NCBI RefSeq assembly: GCF_024710765.1
Contig: NZ_JANJUE010000093.1
Coordinates: 1 to 60,387, forward strand
Reading direction: 5' to 3'
DNA length: 60,387 nt
Source of the DNA: Pseudoxanthomonas sp.
GTDB taxonomy: Bacteria; Pseudomonadota; Gammaproteobacteria; Xanthomonadales; Xanthomonadaceae
The notes beneath the pieces are model-generated. The model was not told the origin of the DNA. It searched no databases and saw only the letters and a list, made by a program, of their open reading frames with translations. A program made the position numbers and the translations under genes. Below are positions 16,891 through 27,061 of the stretch, piece by piece (within the stretch, counting starts at the first letter, position 1; each line of letters starts with the position of its first letter).

Positions 16891-17613
16891 CTAACCCGGC
16901 AGGAACGGGAAGACCAGTTTCAGCAGTGCCTTCAGGCCGCCTTCGGCGGTGCTGGCGATCGCATCCGCACCCAGGCTGTTGAGGGCATTGCGGGCATCCT
17001 GCCAGCGCAGCTTGCCGACATCCTTTTTCAATAGTTCGGCCACTTCCTCCGAAGCCGGCGCCAGCTTCTTCAACTCGCCGCGGATCTGTGCCGGATCGGT
17101 CTGCAGGAAGCCCCAGCGCTCGGCAATCGCCAGCAGCGTGTCGAAGCGCACCGCCACCACTTCGCGGTTGCGCTCGTAGACCGGCAACGCGCCGACGTCC
17201 AGGATCGCCTGCTCGAACTGCTGCTGATCATCCGGATGTTCGACCCGGACCGCGAGAAAGCCCTCCTTGCGGCTGCGCTCGCTGACGTGTTTCGCCCCGG
17301 CGCGCAGGTTGGCCTCGGTCAGTACCGTGGCGACGATTCGCTGCAGCGCAGCCTCGCGTTCCTCCGGTACCAAAGCCCGCCAGCGCGCATAGCCGTCGCG
17401 CCGCAGCGCCTTCACCTTGGCGGGAGTGACCCGCAGCTTGCCGGCGACGGTGAAATTGGACTCGGCACGATCGATGGCCCCGTCGCGTTCCAGCAGCACG
17501 AAGATCAGCAGTTCCAGATCGCGCTTGGTCAGCGACTGGAAGCCCTGCAACAGGGTCAGGCGCAGGAATTCGTTGCCGAACGCGGCGGGATCCTTCAGTT
17601 CGATGGGCAGCAT
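16891..17613 (-). CDS. Unrecognised 240-residue protein
   Basis: I cannot assign a family. The protein is soluble-looking: an N-terminal helical segment (FLRLTLLQGFQSLTKRDLELL), then a possible winged-helix-like stretch (FTVAGKLRVTPAKVKALRRDGYARWRAL, about residues 53-81), a mixed alpha/beta middle (EGFLAVRVEHPDDQQQFEQAIL and REVVAVRFDTLLAIAERW), and a C-terminus ending in a hydrophobic helix plus VFPFLPG. The charged helix-turn-helix-like part hints at DNA or protein binding, but that is inference. It stands alone: convergent with the second monooxygenase (33 nt), with 106 nt to the next gene. Codon composition matches the neighbours. Confidence 0.78.
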   Translation of the reverse strand: MLPIELKDPAAFGNEFLRLTLLQGFQSLTKRDLELLIFVLLERDGAIDRAESNFTVAGKLRVTPAKVKALRRDGYARWRALVPEEREAALQRIVATVLTEANLRAGAKHVSERSRKEGFLAVRVEHPDDQQQFEQAILDVGALPVYERNREVVAVRFDTLLAIAERWGFLQTDPAQIRGELKKLAPASEEVAELLKKDVGKLRWQDARNALNSLGADAIASTAEGGLKALLKLVFPFLPG

Positions 17614-17719
17614 GGGAGGGGCTCCGGGTCAGGGAAGCATCTTGCCATGCGGCCATGTCACCGCCTGAGACCCCATGCGGCGGCGCTCACAGAACCGGCA
17701 CCGGGCCGATCGCGGCGCC

Positions 17720-18640
17720 TCAAGGGGCGCTGGGGCGCCCGTGCTCGCGGCCAGGCCGGGCGCTGCGGAAAGTCTCGACCGCGCCGCGATCCTGCAGGGT
17801 GACGTAGACGGTGCGGCCGTCTTCTCCGCCAAACGCGACGTTGGTGGGCTTTTCGCCCTTCAGCCGCACCTCGCGCAGCAGGCGGCCTTGCGGCGAGACC
17901 ACGGCCACCGTGCCGGCGCCATAGCGGGCGATATACAGGTTGCCGTCCGCGTCGGTGCGCATGCCGTCCAGGCCGTGATCCGGGAAATTCAACAGCAGGC
18001 GCTTGTTGGCCACGCCGCCGTTGCCGTCCAGGTCATACACCCACAGGTTCCGCTGCACGCTCTCGTTGACGTAAAGATGCTTGCCGTCCGGGCTCACCTC
18101 GATGCCGTTGGTGGTCCCCATGCCGGTTTCCAGCAGATGGGTGCTGCCGTCGCGGTCAATGCGCCACAACTGGCCGCTGCCGTTCTTCCAGTCGGGATCG
18201 CTGGCGTACAGGCGTCCGTCCGGCGCCAGCGCGATGTCGTTGGGTTGGTGCATGCGTGGTTCGTGCGCGAACACCTCGACGTGGCCCTGGGCGCCGATGC
18301 GCAGGATGTTGTGGCCGCTGTAGTCGGCCACGTACATCGCGCCGTCCGCCGTGAAGCGGATGCCGTTGCCGGTGCTGCCGGCCGGCAGCTCGACGAACAG
18401 TTCGGCCTTGCCGCTGCCATCGGCCTGCGCGCGCACCCGGCCGATGGTGCCGTCGCGACCGAAACTGACCAGGTACAGGAGGCCATCGGGACCCACCGCC
18501 GGACCTTCGATGCCCTGCGAGAACACGCCGTCTCCGACGTAGTCGCGGGCAACGTAGTCGGGCTCGGCGGCGAGGCTGGCGGGCGCGGTCGACGCCAGCA
18601 TGGCGGCGAACAGACAATGGCGCAGGTTCATCATGTGCAT
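17720..18640 (-). CDS. Secreted SMP-30/gluconolactonase-like beta-propeller protein
   Basis: A 306-residue exported protein with a signal peptide (about residues 1-24, MNLRHCLFAAMLASTAPASLAA preceded by a possible MHM). It then has repeated propeller blades marked by GPDGLLYLVSFG, ADGAMYVADYSGHNILRI, APDGRLYASDPDW, SPDGKHLYVNES and DADGNLYIARYG. SMP-30/LRE proteins are calcium-dependent lactonases or related hydrolases; the substrate here is unknown and a periplasmic location is inferred. In-frame ATGs at 18640, 18634 and 18631 cannot be separated. It lies 3 nt from the following small membrane protein gene, so they may be co-transcribed. Confidence 0.88.
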   Translation of the reverse strand: MHMMNLRHCLFAAMLASTAPASLAAEPDYVARDYVGDGVFSQGIEGPAVGPDGLLYLVSFGRDGTIGRVRAQADGSGKAELFVELPAGSTGNGIRFTADGAMYVADYSGHNILRIGAQGHVEVFAHEPRMHQPNDIALAPDGRLYASDPDWKNGSGQLWRIDRDGSTHLLETGMGTTNGIEVSPDGKHLYVNESVQRNLWVYDLDGNGGVANKRLLLNFPDHGLDGMRTDADGNLYIARYGAGTVAVVSPQGRLLREVRLKGEKPTNVAFGGEDGRTVYVTLQDRGAVETFRSARPGREHGRPSAP

Positions 18641-18643
18641 CCC

Positions 18644-18979
18644 TCAGCGGCCCAGGGCGTAAAGCGCGGTGGCGAAGGCCAGTATCGCCACCGTGGTGGC
18701 GATCGCGGCCAGCCGGTTGGCGCGGTGCAACTGGCGTTCCATGCGATCGGCTCCGACCTGCAGCACCTCGATGGTCTTCTGCATGTCGGTGGCCAGCCGC
18801 GAGATCGAATCGGCGTTGCGGGTGGCGGCCGCCTGCAGCTCGGTGATCTGTTCGTCGATGATTGCCAGCCGCTGGACCTGGGTGGTGTCGATCGGCGGCG
18901 TGCGGGTGAACAGCGGTTTCGCCAGCCGGATGATTTCCGGCAGCGAGGACGCGGCGATGGTGATCCAGGTGGCGGCCAT
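18644..18979 (-). CDS. Small coiled-coil, membrane-anchored hypothetical protein
   Basis: A 111-residue protein. The first part (ATWITIAASSLPEIIRLAKPLF) is hydrophobic or amphipathic. Residues about 32-82 form a predicted coiled coil (QRLAIIDEQITELQAAATRNADSISRL and onward). The C-terminus is one membrane helix (LAAIATTVAILAFATALYAL). The layout resembles small membrane-tethered coiled-coil proteins of unknown function. The ATG at 18979 is chosen over a start five codons upstream because it follows a better-spaced upstream region. It sits immediately upstream of the SMP-30-like gene. Confidence 0.72.
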   Translation of the reverse strand: MAATWITIAASSLPEIIRLAKPLFTRTPPIDTTQVQRLAIIDEQITELQAAATRNADSISRLATDMQKTIEVLQVGADRMERQLHRANRLAAIATTVAILAFATALYALGR

Positions 18980-19055
18980 GGGACTCCTGCGCACCGTGGG
19001 GTGGTGCCTGATGGACGATCGGGATGGTAACCCGACCGCATCGCGCTGCGGCCGG

Positions 19056-20108
19056 TCAGGCGTGCCGCGGCGTCGCGAACACGGTGATCTCCTCGCGATC
19101 GTGATAGAGCTGGCGCGCCCGCACGATCAACGGTCGCGACGCCTGCTCGGCGAACAGATCCAGGCACAGCCGGGTTTCGTCCCAGCGCTTCTTCATCGGC
19201 AGCTTGAGATTGAAGATGGCGTGCCGGCACCAGCCCTCGCGGAACCAGGCGGCCATGCGCTCGGCGACCCGGCGCGGCTGTTCGACCATGTCGCAGACCA
19301 TCCAGTCCAGCGGCTGCGCGGGTTTCCAGTGGAAGCCGTCGGCGCGCAGGTGTTCGACCAGGCCGGTATCCAGCACGTGCTGGCGCAGCGGACCGTTGTC
19401 GACGCTGGTGACGCGCAGGTGCTGGCGGGTCAGCACCCAGGTCCAGCCGCCGGGCGCGGCGCCCAGGTCGGCGGCGGTCATGCCGGGCTTGAGCAGGCGC
19501 GCGCGATCGTCCGCGTCCAGCAGCACCAGCAGGGCCTCTTCCAGTTTCAGTGCAGAGCGAGAGGGCGCGTCCGGCAGCAGCTTCAGGCGCGGAATACCCT
19601 GCGGCCATGGCGAGCCGTCGCGCGGCCCGCTGCGGGTGAGGAAGGCGTGATCGCCCTGCACGAACACCACGTGCAGGCGCGGCAGGCGCGCATCGTCCTG
19701 CGTGCTCAGCACGCCGGCCTTGCGCAGGGCCGGGCGCAGCGCGTTGCCGAAGCTGCGTGCCAGGCCGGCCAGCGGTTTGGACGCATCCGAATCCGCGTGC
19801 TCCACCCACAGGTCGCCGAAACGCTGGCCTTCCAGCGCCGCCAGCATCGGGCTGATACGGTCACGCGGATCAAGCCCGCGCAGTTCGGCGATCACGCGCA
19901 GCTTCTGGCGTGCGAACACCAGATCCCGCAACGGCAAGGCGCGGTCAAGCGATTCGGCGTCATCGCTGGCGAACACCACGTAGCCATCATTGCGCTGCGC
20001 GCGCGCATAACCGGCGATGCCCGCGAGCGCCGCCCGCTCGGTCAGTTCCGCGGCGAGTTCGGGTTCGAAGCCCTGCCGGCAGAATCCCAGCAGGCCGCTC
20101 ACGCGCAC
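19056..20108 (-). CDS. rlmM: 23S rRNA (cytidine(2498)-2'-O)-methyltransferase
   Basis: Methylates the ribose of C2498 in 23S rRNA. The 350-residue protein has the RlmM N-terminal region (LLGFCRQGFEPELAAEL), a THUMP-like middle, and a Rossmann methyltransferase domain with MTAADLGAAPGGWTW (SAM site, about residue 220), WMVCDMVEQP (catalytic Asp) and FNLKLPMKKRW (catalytic Lys). The start is a GTG at 20108; a second GTG two codons later is equally possible. It lies 27 nt downstream of the deaminase gene on the same strand. Confidence 0.95.
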   Translation of the reverse strand: MRVSGLLGFCRQGFEPELAAELTERAALAGIAGYARAQRNDGYVVFASDDAESLDRALPLRDLVFARQKLRVIAELRGLDPRDRISPMLAALEGQRFGDLWVEHADSDASKPLAGLARSFGNALRPALRKAGVLSTQDDARLPRLHVVFVQGDHAFLTRSGPRDGSPWPQGIPRLKLLPDAPSRSALKLEEALLVLLDADDRARLLKPGMTAADLGAAPGGWTWVLTRQHLRVTSVDNGPLRQHVLDTGLVEHLRADGFHWKPAQPLDWMVCDMVEQPRRVAERMAAWFREGWCRHAIFNLKLPMKKRWDETRLCLDLFAEQASRPLIVRARQLYHDREEITVFATPRHA

Positions 20109-20135
20109 GCCCCGCGGCGGGGCGCGGCGGCGGTA

Positions 20136-20696
20136 TCAGTACTTGTCGCCACCGGATTCGCCGTAGTGTTTCAGCACCGCGCGCGCATCGTCGCGGCGCA
20201 GGTCGCGCACCACCTCGATGCCGCGCTTGTTCAACTCGCCGATCCAGTCGGCGGGAAGCGGGCCTTCGTCGAACTCGGTCAGTTCCATCACGTCCTCGGC
20301 GCGCGCGCCGATCAGCAGGCGGTCGATGCCGGCCCAGACGGTGGCGCCATAGCACTGGCAGCACGGTTGCGAGGATGTCGCCAGGGTGACCGGACCGATG
20401 CGCTCGTTCAGGCGCGGCGTCTGCAGGCGCTGCTGGGCCAGCATGTAGGCCATGTTCTCGGCATGCGCCAGCGAGCAGGTATGCGGCATCACCCGGTTCA
20501 CGCCGATGGCGATGACCCGATGATCCGGGCCGAACACGACCGCGCCGAACGGGCCGCCGGTGTCGGCTTCGACGTTGCGCCGCGACAGCGCGATCGCCAG
20601 GCCGACCTTGTCCTCGTCGCCCGGATACACGGCGGCGCCATCGACGGCGTCGTGCACCCACGCCGGCAGGGTCAGGTGGACCTGGGCGTACAGCAT
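20136..20696 (-). CDS. Nucleoside/cytosine deaminase-family zinc enzyme
   Basis: A 186-residue cytidine/deoxycytidylate deaminase superfamily protein with the zinc and proton-shuttle motif HAENMAY (His-Ala-Glu) and the ligand pair in PCCQCYG. Upstream GGPFGAVVFG is the family substrate-side segment. It is most like guanine deaminase or tRNA-adenosine deaminase-type nucleoside deaminases, but the substrate cannot be set from sequence. The ATG at 20696 is preferred; a GTG at 20702 would overlap the glnS stop (GTGA) and add two residues. Either way it is directly downstream of glnS. Confidence 0.87.
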   Translation of the reverse strand: MLYAQVHLTLPAWVHDAVDGAAVYPGDEDKVGLAIALSRRNVEADTGGPFGAVVFGPDHRVIAIGVNRVMPHTCSLAHAENMAYMLAQQRLQTPRLNERIGPVTLATSSQPCCQCYGATVWAGIDRLLIGARAEDVMELTEFDEGPLPADWIGELNKRGIEVVRDLRRDDARAVLKHYGESGGDKY

Positions 20697-20698
20697 GC

Positions 20699-22453
<1,755 letters not shown>

Positions 22454-22518
22454 GCGGGGCTGGGCGATTCTGGGCAAACCGAGAGTTTAGCCGTTCCGGT
22501 CCCCGGCCGCGTCGCGGC

Positions 22519-22535
22519 GGCCTATCCTGTAGGCC
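22519..22535. promoter_or_regulatory. Perfect inverted repeat in the glnS/gst divergent promoter region
   Basis: GGCCTA-TCCTG-TAGGCC: two 6-nt arms around a 5-nt centre, 26 nt before the gst start. The right part of the left arm with the loop reads TATCCT, a possible -10 for gst. It could be an operator or a short hairpin in the gst leader. Confidence 0.35.
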
Positions 22536-22560
22536 CTTTTCCACCCGCTGGAACCCGTGC

Positions 22561-23229
22561 ATGAGCCGTCCCATCCTGATCATCGGCAACAAGAACTACT
22601 CGTCCTGGTCGCTTCGTCCCTGGCTGCTGCTGCGCCAGTTCGGGGTCGAGTTCGACGAGATCCGGCTGCCGCTGGACACGCCTGAGTTCTTCGCCGAGGT
22701 GAAGCGCTATTCCCCGACCGGCAAGGTGCCGGCGCTGTGGGACGGGGAGCTTCACCTATGGGATTCGCTGGCCATCTGCGAATACGCCAACGAGCGCTGG
22801 CTGGACGGCGCCGGCTGGCCCCGCGAGCGGACCGCGCGCGCGCTGGCAAGGGTGGCTGCGGCCGAGATGCACTCGGGATTCGCCGGATTGCGCACCCAGC
22901 TGCCGATGAACAGCCGCCGCCAGCCGGACGCCTACCGCTGGGATGAAACCGCGCAGCGCGACATCGACCGGGTGCAGGCGTTGTGGACGGAGCTGCGCGG
23001 CCGGTTCGGCCAGGGCGGCGACTTCCTGTGCGGCGGCTTCGGCATCGTCGACGCGATGTTCGCACCGGTGGCGATTCGCTTCGACGGGTATGGCGTGCCG
23101 GTGGACGCCGTGGCGCAGGACTACATGGAGGCGCTGTTCGCGCTGCCGGCGATGCGCGAGTGGCGCGAGGCGGGGGCGCTGGAAACCGAATCCGTGCCCG
23201 GCACCGAGGCCATGCGCAAGGCCCCGTAA
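22561..23229 (+). CDS. Glutathione S-transferase family protein
   Basis: A 222-residue cytosolic GST. The N-terminal thioredoxin-fold domain has NKNYSSWSLRPWLLL (residues about 11-25, a Ser/Asn-type active site as in zeta/beta-like bacterial GSTs), SPTGKVPALWDG (cis-Pro loop) and DSLAICEYANERW. The helical C-terminal domain follows (about residues 90-215). Likely roles are detoxification or glutathione-dependent isomerisation. The ATG at 22561 follows the leader with the palindrome. A DUF2007 gene follows after 44 nt. Confidence 0.93.
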   Translation: MSRPILIIGNKNYSSWSLRPWLLLRQFGVEFDEIRLPLDTPEFFAEVKRYSPTGKVPALWDGELHLWDSLAICEYANERWLDGAGWPRERTARALARVAAAEMHSGFAGLRTQLPMNSRRQPDAYRWDETAQRDIDRVQALWTELRGRFGQGGDFLCGGFGIVDAMFAPVAIRFDGYGVPVDAVAQDYMEALFALPAMREWREAGALETESVPGTEAMRKAP

Positions 23230-23273
23230 AGGCCGGAAGGTGTAGCCTGCCGGCGATTGCTGGAGATTTGCCG

Positions 23274-23543
23274 ATGCGAGTGGTCTATCTGGCCGACAAC
23301 CTGTTCGACGCCCATCTGGTCAAGCATGCGCTGGAGGACGCCGGGCTACCGGCGTTCGTGTTCGGCGAATCGCTGATGGGCGGCATGGGCGAATTGCCGC
23401 TGTTCGGCGTGCTGCGGGTGTGCGTGCCGGATCCGGCCTGGCCGGAAGCGCAGGACGTGGTGGCCCGCCTGCCGTTGGCGCGACCGCCGGAAGGGGAAGA
23501 CCCCGCGGCGGATTCGCCGGAAGGAAGTCCGCTGCCGGCCTGA
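23274..23543 (+). CDS. DUF2007 domain protein
   Basis: An 89-residue protein. The DUF2007 fold covers about residues 1-66: MRVVYLADNLFDAHLVKHALEDAGL, then GMGELPLFGVLRVCVPDP; a Pro/Glu-rich tail follows. DUF2007 proteins are small ferredoxin-like or PII-type ligand-binding domains, annotated as putative signal transducing proteins. The length and start (ATG preceded by GGAG at 23262) are normal. The gene is 44 nt after gst and probably co-transcribed; the nested repeat element follows. Confidence 0.88.
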   Translation: MRVVYLADNLFDAHLVKHALEDAGLPAFVFGESLMGGMGELPLFGVLRVCVPDPAWPEAQDVVARLPLARPPEGEDPAADSPEGSPLPA

Positions 23544-23564
23544 CGGGCCGCAACGCTGCGCCTT

Positions 23565-23698
23565 CAGTTCCCCCTTGACCAGCCATTGGGCTGTTGAAAG
23601 CGGAAAAAGGGGGCAGGGGGATTTGCTTTTTCCACTCCGCAGCAAACCCCCGTCACCCGCTGCGCGGGCACACGCCCCCTTTTTCAAAGGGGGCTGAT
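23565..23698. repeat. Nested inverted-repeat element (MITE- or REP-cluster-like)
   Basis: An A/G- and C/T-tract structure between the DUF2007 gene and the PNGase A-like gene. The outer arms GAAAAAGGGGGC (23604-23615) and GCCCCCTTTTTC (23675-23686) are exact reverse complements. The inner arms GGGGGATTTGC (23617-23627) and GCAAACCCCC (23643-23652) pair with one bulge. A terminal hairpin GCCCCCTTT-TTC-AAAGGGGGC (23675-23695) can form instead, and CCCGC-TGC-GCGGG lies between. The ends TCAG..CCCCC and GGGGGCTGA also pair. No coding potential is seen. Confidence 0.7.
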
Positions 23699-23797
23699 GG
23701 GTTGTCCGTCGAGCGCTGGCACCCTGGCACCGAGCGCGGGGCGACGAAAGCAAAGATTGCATAGCGCCCCCGGGTGGCGCCGTGCCGGCCATTGGCA

Positions 23798-25429
23798 TCA
23801 GCGCCCGCAGGTGGTGTCGTCTTCGGTGAAGTAGCCGTTGACGGTCGCCAGCCGGTGGGCCTGGCAGTTGCCCACGCTGTCTGTCCTGCGGAAGTCCTGG
23901 CGGGAATGGCCGGTCGCCCGGCGCTGCTCGCGAGGCACTTTCTGGGTATAGCCGGCTTCGCCCTGGAAGCGGTTCTCCACCTTCGTCCAGGTGGCGGCGG
24001 CATCGCCCTGTTGCCGCCGGGTCGACTCGTCTGCCTGGATGACCAGATCGGTGGTCAGGCGCGGATTGCCGGCTTCGGGCGTGGTGCGGATGCCGCCGTC
24101 CAGGCTGAAGGCCAGCGTCTGTTCCTCGACCCGCGGCGCCTGGCCGGCTGCTCGGGTCGTCACCCGCTGGCGGTCGGTCCATTCGGCTTTCAGCCGGTCG
24201 TCCGACTCCTCCTTGTCCCAGTCGTGGCGGCTCTGCATGCCGACCTGGTAGGCGACTTCGATCTCGCGGCGGCCCGTGGACGTCTCGATCCAGCCCGCCA
24301 GGGTCAGCTCGCCCGCTCCCTTGGAACGCAGCACGGTGCGTCCGTTTTCCTCGGCGAAGGCATCCTCGCGCCCGGGCTTGCCCAACGCATGCGAAGTCAG
24401 CTCGCCGCGCGTCCGCATGCCCTTCGGGTCGCGCCAGATCTGCAGGTTGGGCAGCAATGTCCAGCCGGCGGCGTCGTGGGCCAGCCCGACCACGCGCACG
24501 CGCAGTTCGTGCGGCTTGCCGTCGTTGAGCAGGCCGATGAAGGGAGTCAGCTCGAAGCGCTGCGGATGCAGATCGAACGTATGCGGCGCGGGTATCACGT
24601 ACCACAGGAAGGGATTGGACCAGCCACCGGTGTAGATGTGCGGATACGGCATCGCCAGCCCCGCGACCTTGCCGTCGATCAATACCTGCAGTTCGCGATA
24701 TGGACCGTATTCGCTGGGGCAGGAGTACTCCTTGCGCGGCACGCTCAAGTACCAGAACTCCTCGCAGCCACCGCCGGACCCGTTGGCGTAGACCTCGGCG
24801 ACCAGACGTGTTGCGTCCGCCGGCAAGGTGAAGCCGCCGACCATGTCCGCGCCGGCCCGGTGGGCGCCGTCCAGCGGCACGATCCGTTCCGCACTCGCCG
24901 CCGGGGCATGCGCCGGATCGGCCGGATAGAAAGTCAGGCTGGCACGGATGTCGAACACGCCGGTGTAGGTCTCATTGACCAGGTTGCCCAGTTCCATCAC
25001 CACCGGTTGTTCGCGGTCGAACAGCGGCGCATAGGCGCTCACGTCCTTCTCGACCTGCCAGCGGATGCCCTCGCGGGACGGCTCGGGCGTGCTGGTGCGC
25101 AGGACGGTCACGCCGCCGATGCTGATCTGGCCCATGCGATCGTACTGGCGCCCTTTCACGCCGCCCTCCAGGTCCAGCACCACCTTGTGCCAGGGACCGG
25201 GACAGTCCGCCGGCGGGGTGAACGTCCGCCGGTACGGTTCGAAGTCGGCGAAGCCGTGGCGGACGATTTCCACCGTGCAGTGGCGGATGTCCGGCCGGAC
25301 CACCTTCGGCTCGGCGGTACGCGGATCGTCCCAGTCGGCGCCGAATTCGGCGGGTGGACGGGTGTCGGCGGCGAGGGCGGGCATCGTTGCGGCTGCGGTG
25401 CAGAGGAGCAGGGCGAGACGGGGAATCAT
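23798..25429 (-). CDS. Secreted PNGase A-like peptide-N4-(N-acetyl-beta-glucosaminyl)asparagine amidase
   Basis: The family cleaves N-glycans from glycopeptides. The ATG at 25429 gives a signal peptide ([20 protein letters not shown]) and a 543-residue protein. PNGase A hallmarks: [13 protein letters not shown] and the Pro-rich [22 protein letters not shown] in the first beta-sandwich, [22 protein letters not shown] (about residue 209) and [16 protein letters not shown] followed by DLTPFIGLL-like [16 protein letters not shown]. The family is mainly eukaryotic but occurs in plant-associated xanthomonads. There are several cysteines, as expected for a periplasmic or exported enzyme. The gene stands alone, with a repeat element downstream and msrA divergent 172 nt upstream. 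Confidence 0.85.
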   Translation of the reverse strand: MIPRLALLLCTAAATMPALAADTRPPAEFGADWDDPRTAEPKVVRPDIRHCTVEIVRHGFADFEPYRRTFTPPADCPGPWHKVVLDLEGGVKGRQYDRMGQISIGGVTVLRTSTPEPSREGIRWQVEKDVSAYAPLFDREQPVVMELGNLVNETYTGVFDIRASLTFYPADPAHAPAASAERIVPLDGAHRAGADMVGGFTLPADATRLVAEVYANGSGGGCEEFWYLSVPRKEYSCPSEYGPYRELQVLIDGKVAGLAMPYPHIYTGGWSNPFLWYVIPAPHTFDLHPQRFELTPFIGLLNDGKPHELRVRVVGLAHDAAGWTLLPNLQIWRDPKGMRTRGELTSHALGKPGREDAFAEENGRTVLRSKGAGELTLAGWIETSTGRREIEVAYQVGMQSRHDWDKEESDDRLKAEWTDRQRVTTRAAGQAPRVEEQTLAFSLDGGIRTTPEAGNPRLTTDLVIQADESTRRQQGDAAATWTKVENRFQGEAGYTQKVPREQRRATGHSRQDFRRTDSVGNCQAHRLATVNGYFTEDDTTCGR

Positions 25430-25601
25430 TGGTTTATATCGATCCAATTCAAGAGGCGGCGATGGGCCGGGCCAAGCGGGGGCGCAACAGGGAGGAGCGC
25501 CGCAGCCTACACGGCAACACCCGCTTGCGACAGTCCATGGTGCTTGAAAGCGGCCTGGCGAGGGCCCAGATCCCGGACATCCATCAAACGCGGGGTGTCC
25601 C

Positions 25602-26252
<651 letters not shown>

Positions 26253-26276
26253 CAAGCGAGGTACGACGGAACCGAC

Positions 26277-26302
26277 CTGTAGGAGCGACGCCAGTCGCGA
26301 CC
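26277..26302 (+). repeat. REP element, left copy of an inverted pair
   Basis: A 26-nt unit beginning CTGTAGGAGCGACG and ending GTCGCGACC, with internal stem GCGAC-GCCA-GTCGC. It matches the TGTAGGAGC-type REP sequences common in xanthomonads and pseudomonads. With 26382-26407 it forms a head-to-head pair downstream of msrA. Confidence 0.85.
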
Positions 26303-26381
26303 CTGGCGTGGGGTCGTCCGCCGGCCCGGGCACGGCAACGAAAAGAGGCGCGCGCGAGCACGTGTTCCGGTCCGCCGATGC

Positions 26382-26407
26382 GGTCGCGACTGACGTCGCT
26401 CCTGCAG
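26382..26407 (-). repeat. REP element, right copy of an inverted pair
   Basis: GGTCGCGACTGACGTCGCTC followed by CTGCAG, the near-perfect reverse complement of the left copy, with internal stem GCGAC-TGAC-GTCGC. The two copies are 79 nt apart, a typical REP doublet (REPIN). REPs are mobilised by RAYT transposases elsewhere in the genome; none is present in this window. Confidence 0.85.
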
Positions 26408-26419
26408 GGAAAGGGCGGG

Positions 26420-27061
26420 TTACAGCCGCGTCACCGCGCAGACGTAGACCACTTCGCAGGCACCGCCACCGCTGTCGGTGCGCGAGGTGGAACTGCGCCA
26501 GCGCCAGCCATCCGATGCCTGGGCCTCGACCAGCCAGCCGTCGATGCGCACGCGATCGTCCTTGCGGATTTCCGCCAGCGCCCGCGCCACCGCATCGCTG
26601 CCCGGAATCATGTGCATGTTGGCGCTGCTGTGCGCGATTTCGGAAGGTTCCAGCGGCGGCTGATCGCGCCACCGGTAGTGGTACCAGCGGGAGCCCTGGC
26701 TGATGCTCAGGCCGTCGAGCACGGTGTCTTCCGACATCCGCCGCCACCCCAGCGCCAGATCCAGAGGCGAGAGATCCGACTCGCGCCCGCTGTGGTAGTC
26801 CTCGCGGGAAAGCACGCGGGCATCGATGCTGAAGCCGGCGAGCGGTGTCAGTGTCGCGGCCTGCAAGGCGAAGGGACGGACGCCCGAAGGCACATCCGTC
26901 TGCAGCGGTTCCCCGCCGGCGGCGACGCGTGCCGGCAGCGGGCACTCCGGACGCAGATCCGCCGCGGCGGCCGGGGCACGGAGGCCCTTGCGTACATCCG
27001 AGAACCACCAGCCGGCGATGCCGGCCAGTAGTCCCAGGATCAGCAGGGTACGCAGGCTCAA
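26420..27061 (-). CDS. Membrane-anchored hypothetical protein
   Basis: A 213-residue protein with one N-terminal membrane helix ([19 protein letters not shown], about 5-23) and a periplasmic domain. Recognisable pieces are [46 protein letters not shown] and [39 protein letters not shown]. The alternating beta-like segments suggest an OB- or beta-sandwich domain; conserved hypothetical proteins with this layout occur in proteobacteria, but I know no function. The start is TTG at 27061, overlapping the tal stop (TTGA), and it ends next to the REP doublet. Confidence 0.78.
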   Translation of the reverse strand: MSLRTLLILGLLAGIAGWWFSDVRKGLRAPAAAADLRPECPLPARVAAGGEPLQTDVPSGVRPFALQAATLTPLAGFSIDARVLSREDYHSGRESDLSPLDLALGWRRMSEDTVLDGLSISQGSRWYHYRWRDQPPLEPSEIAHSSANMHMIPGSDAVARALAEIRKDDRVRIDGWLVEAQASDGWRWRSSTSRTDSGGGACEVVYVCAVTRL

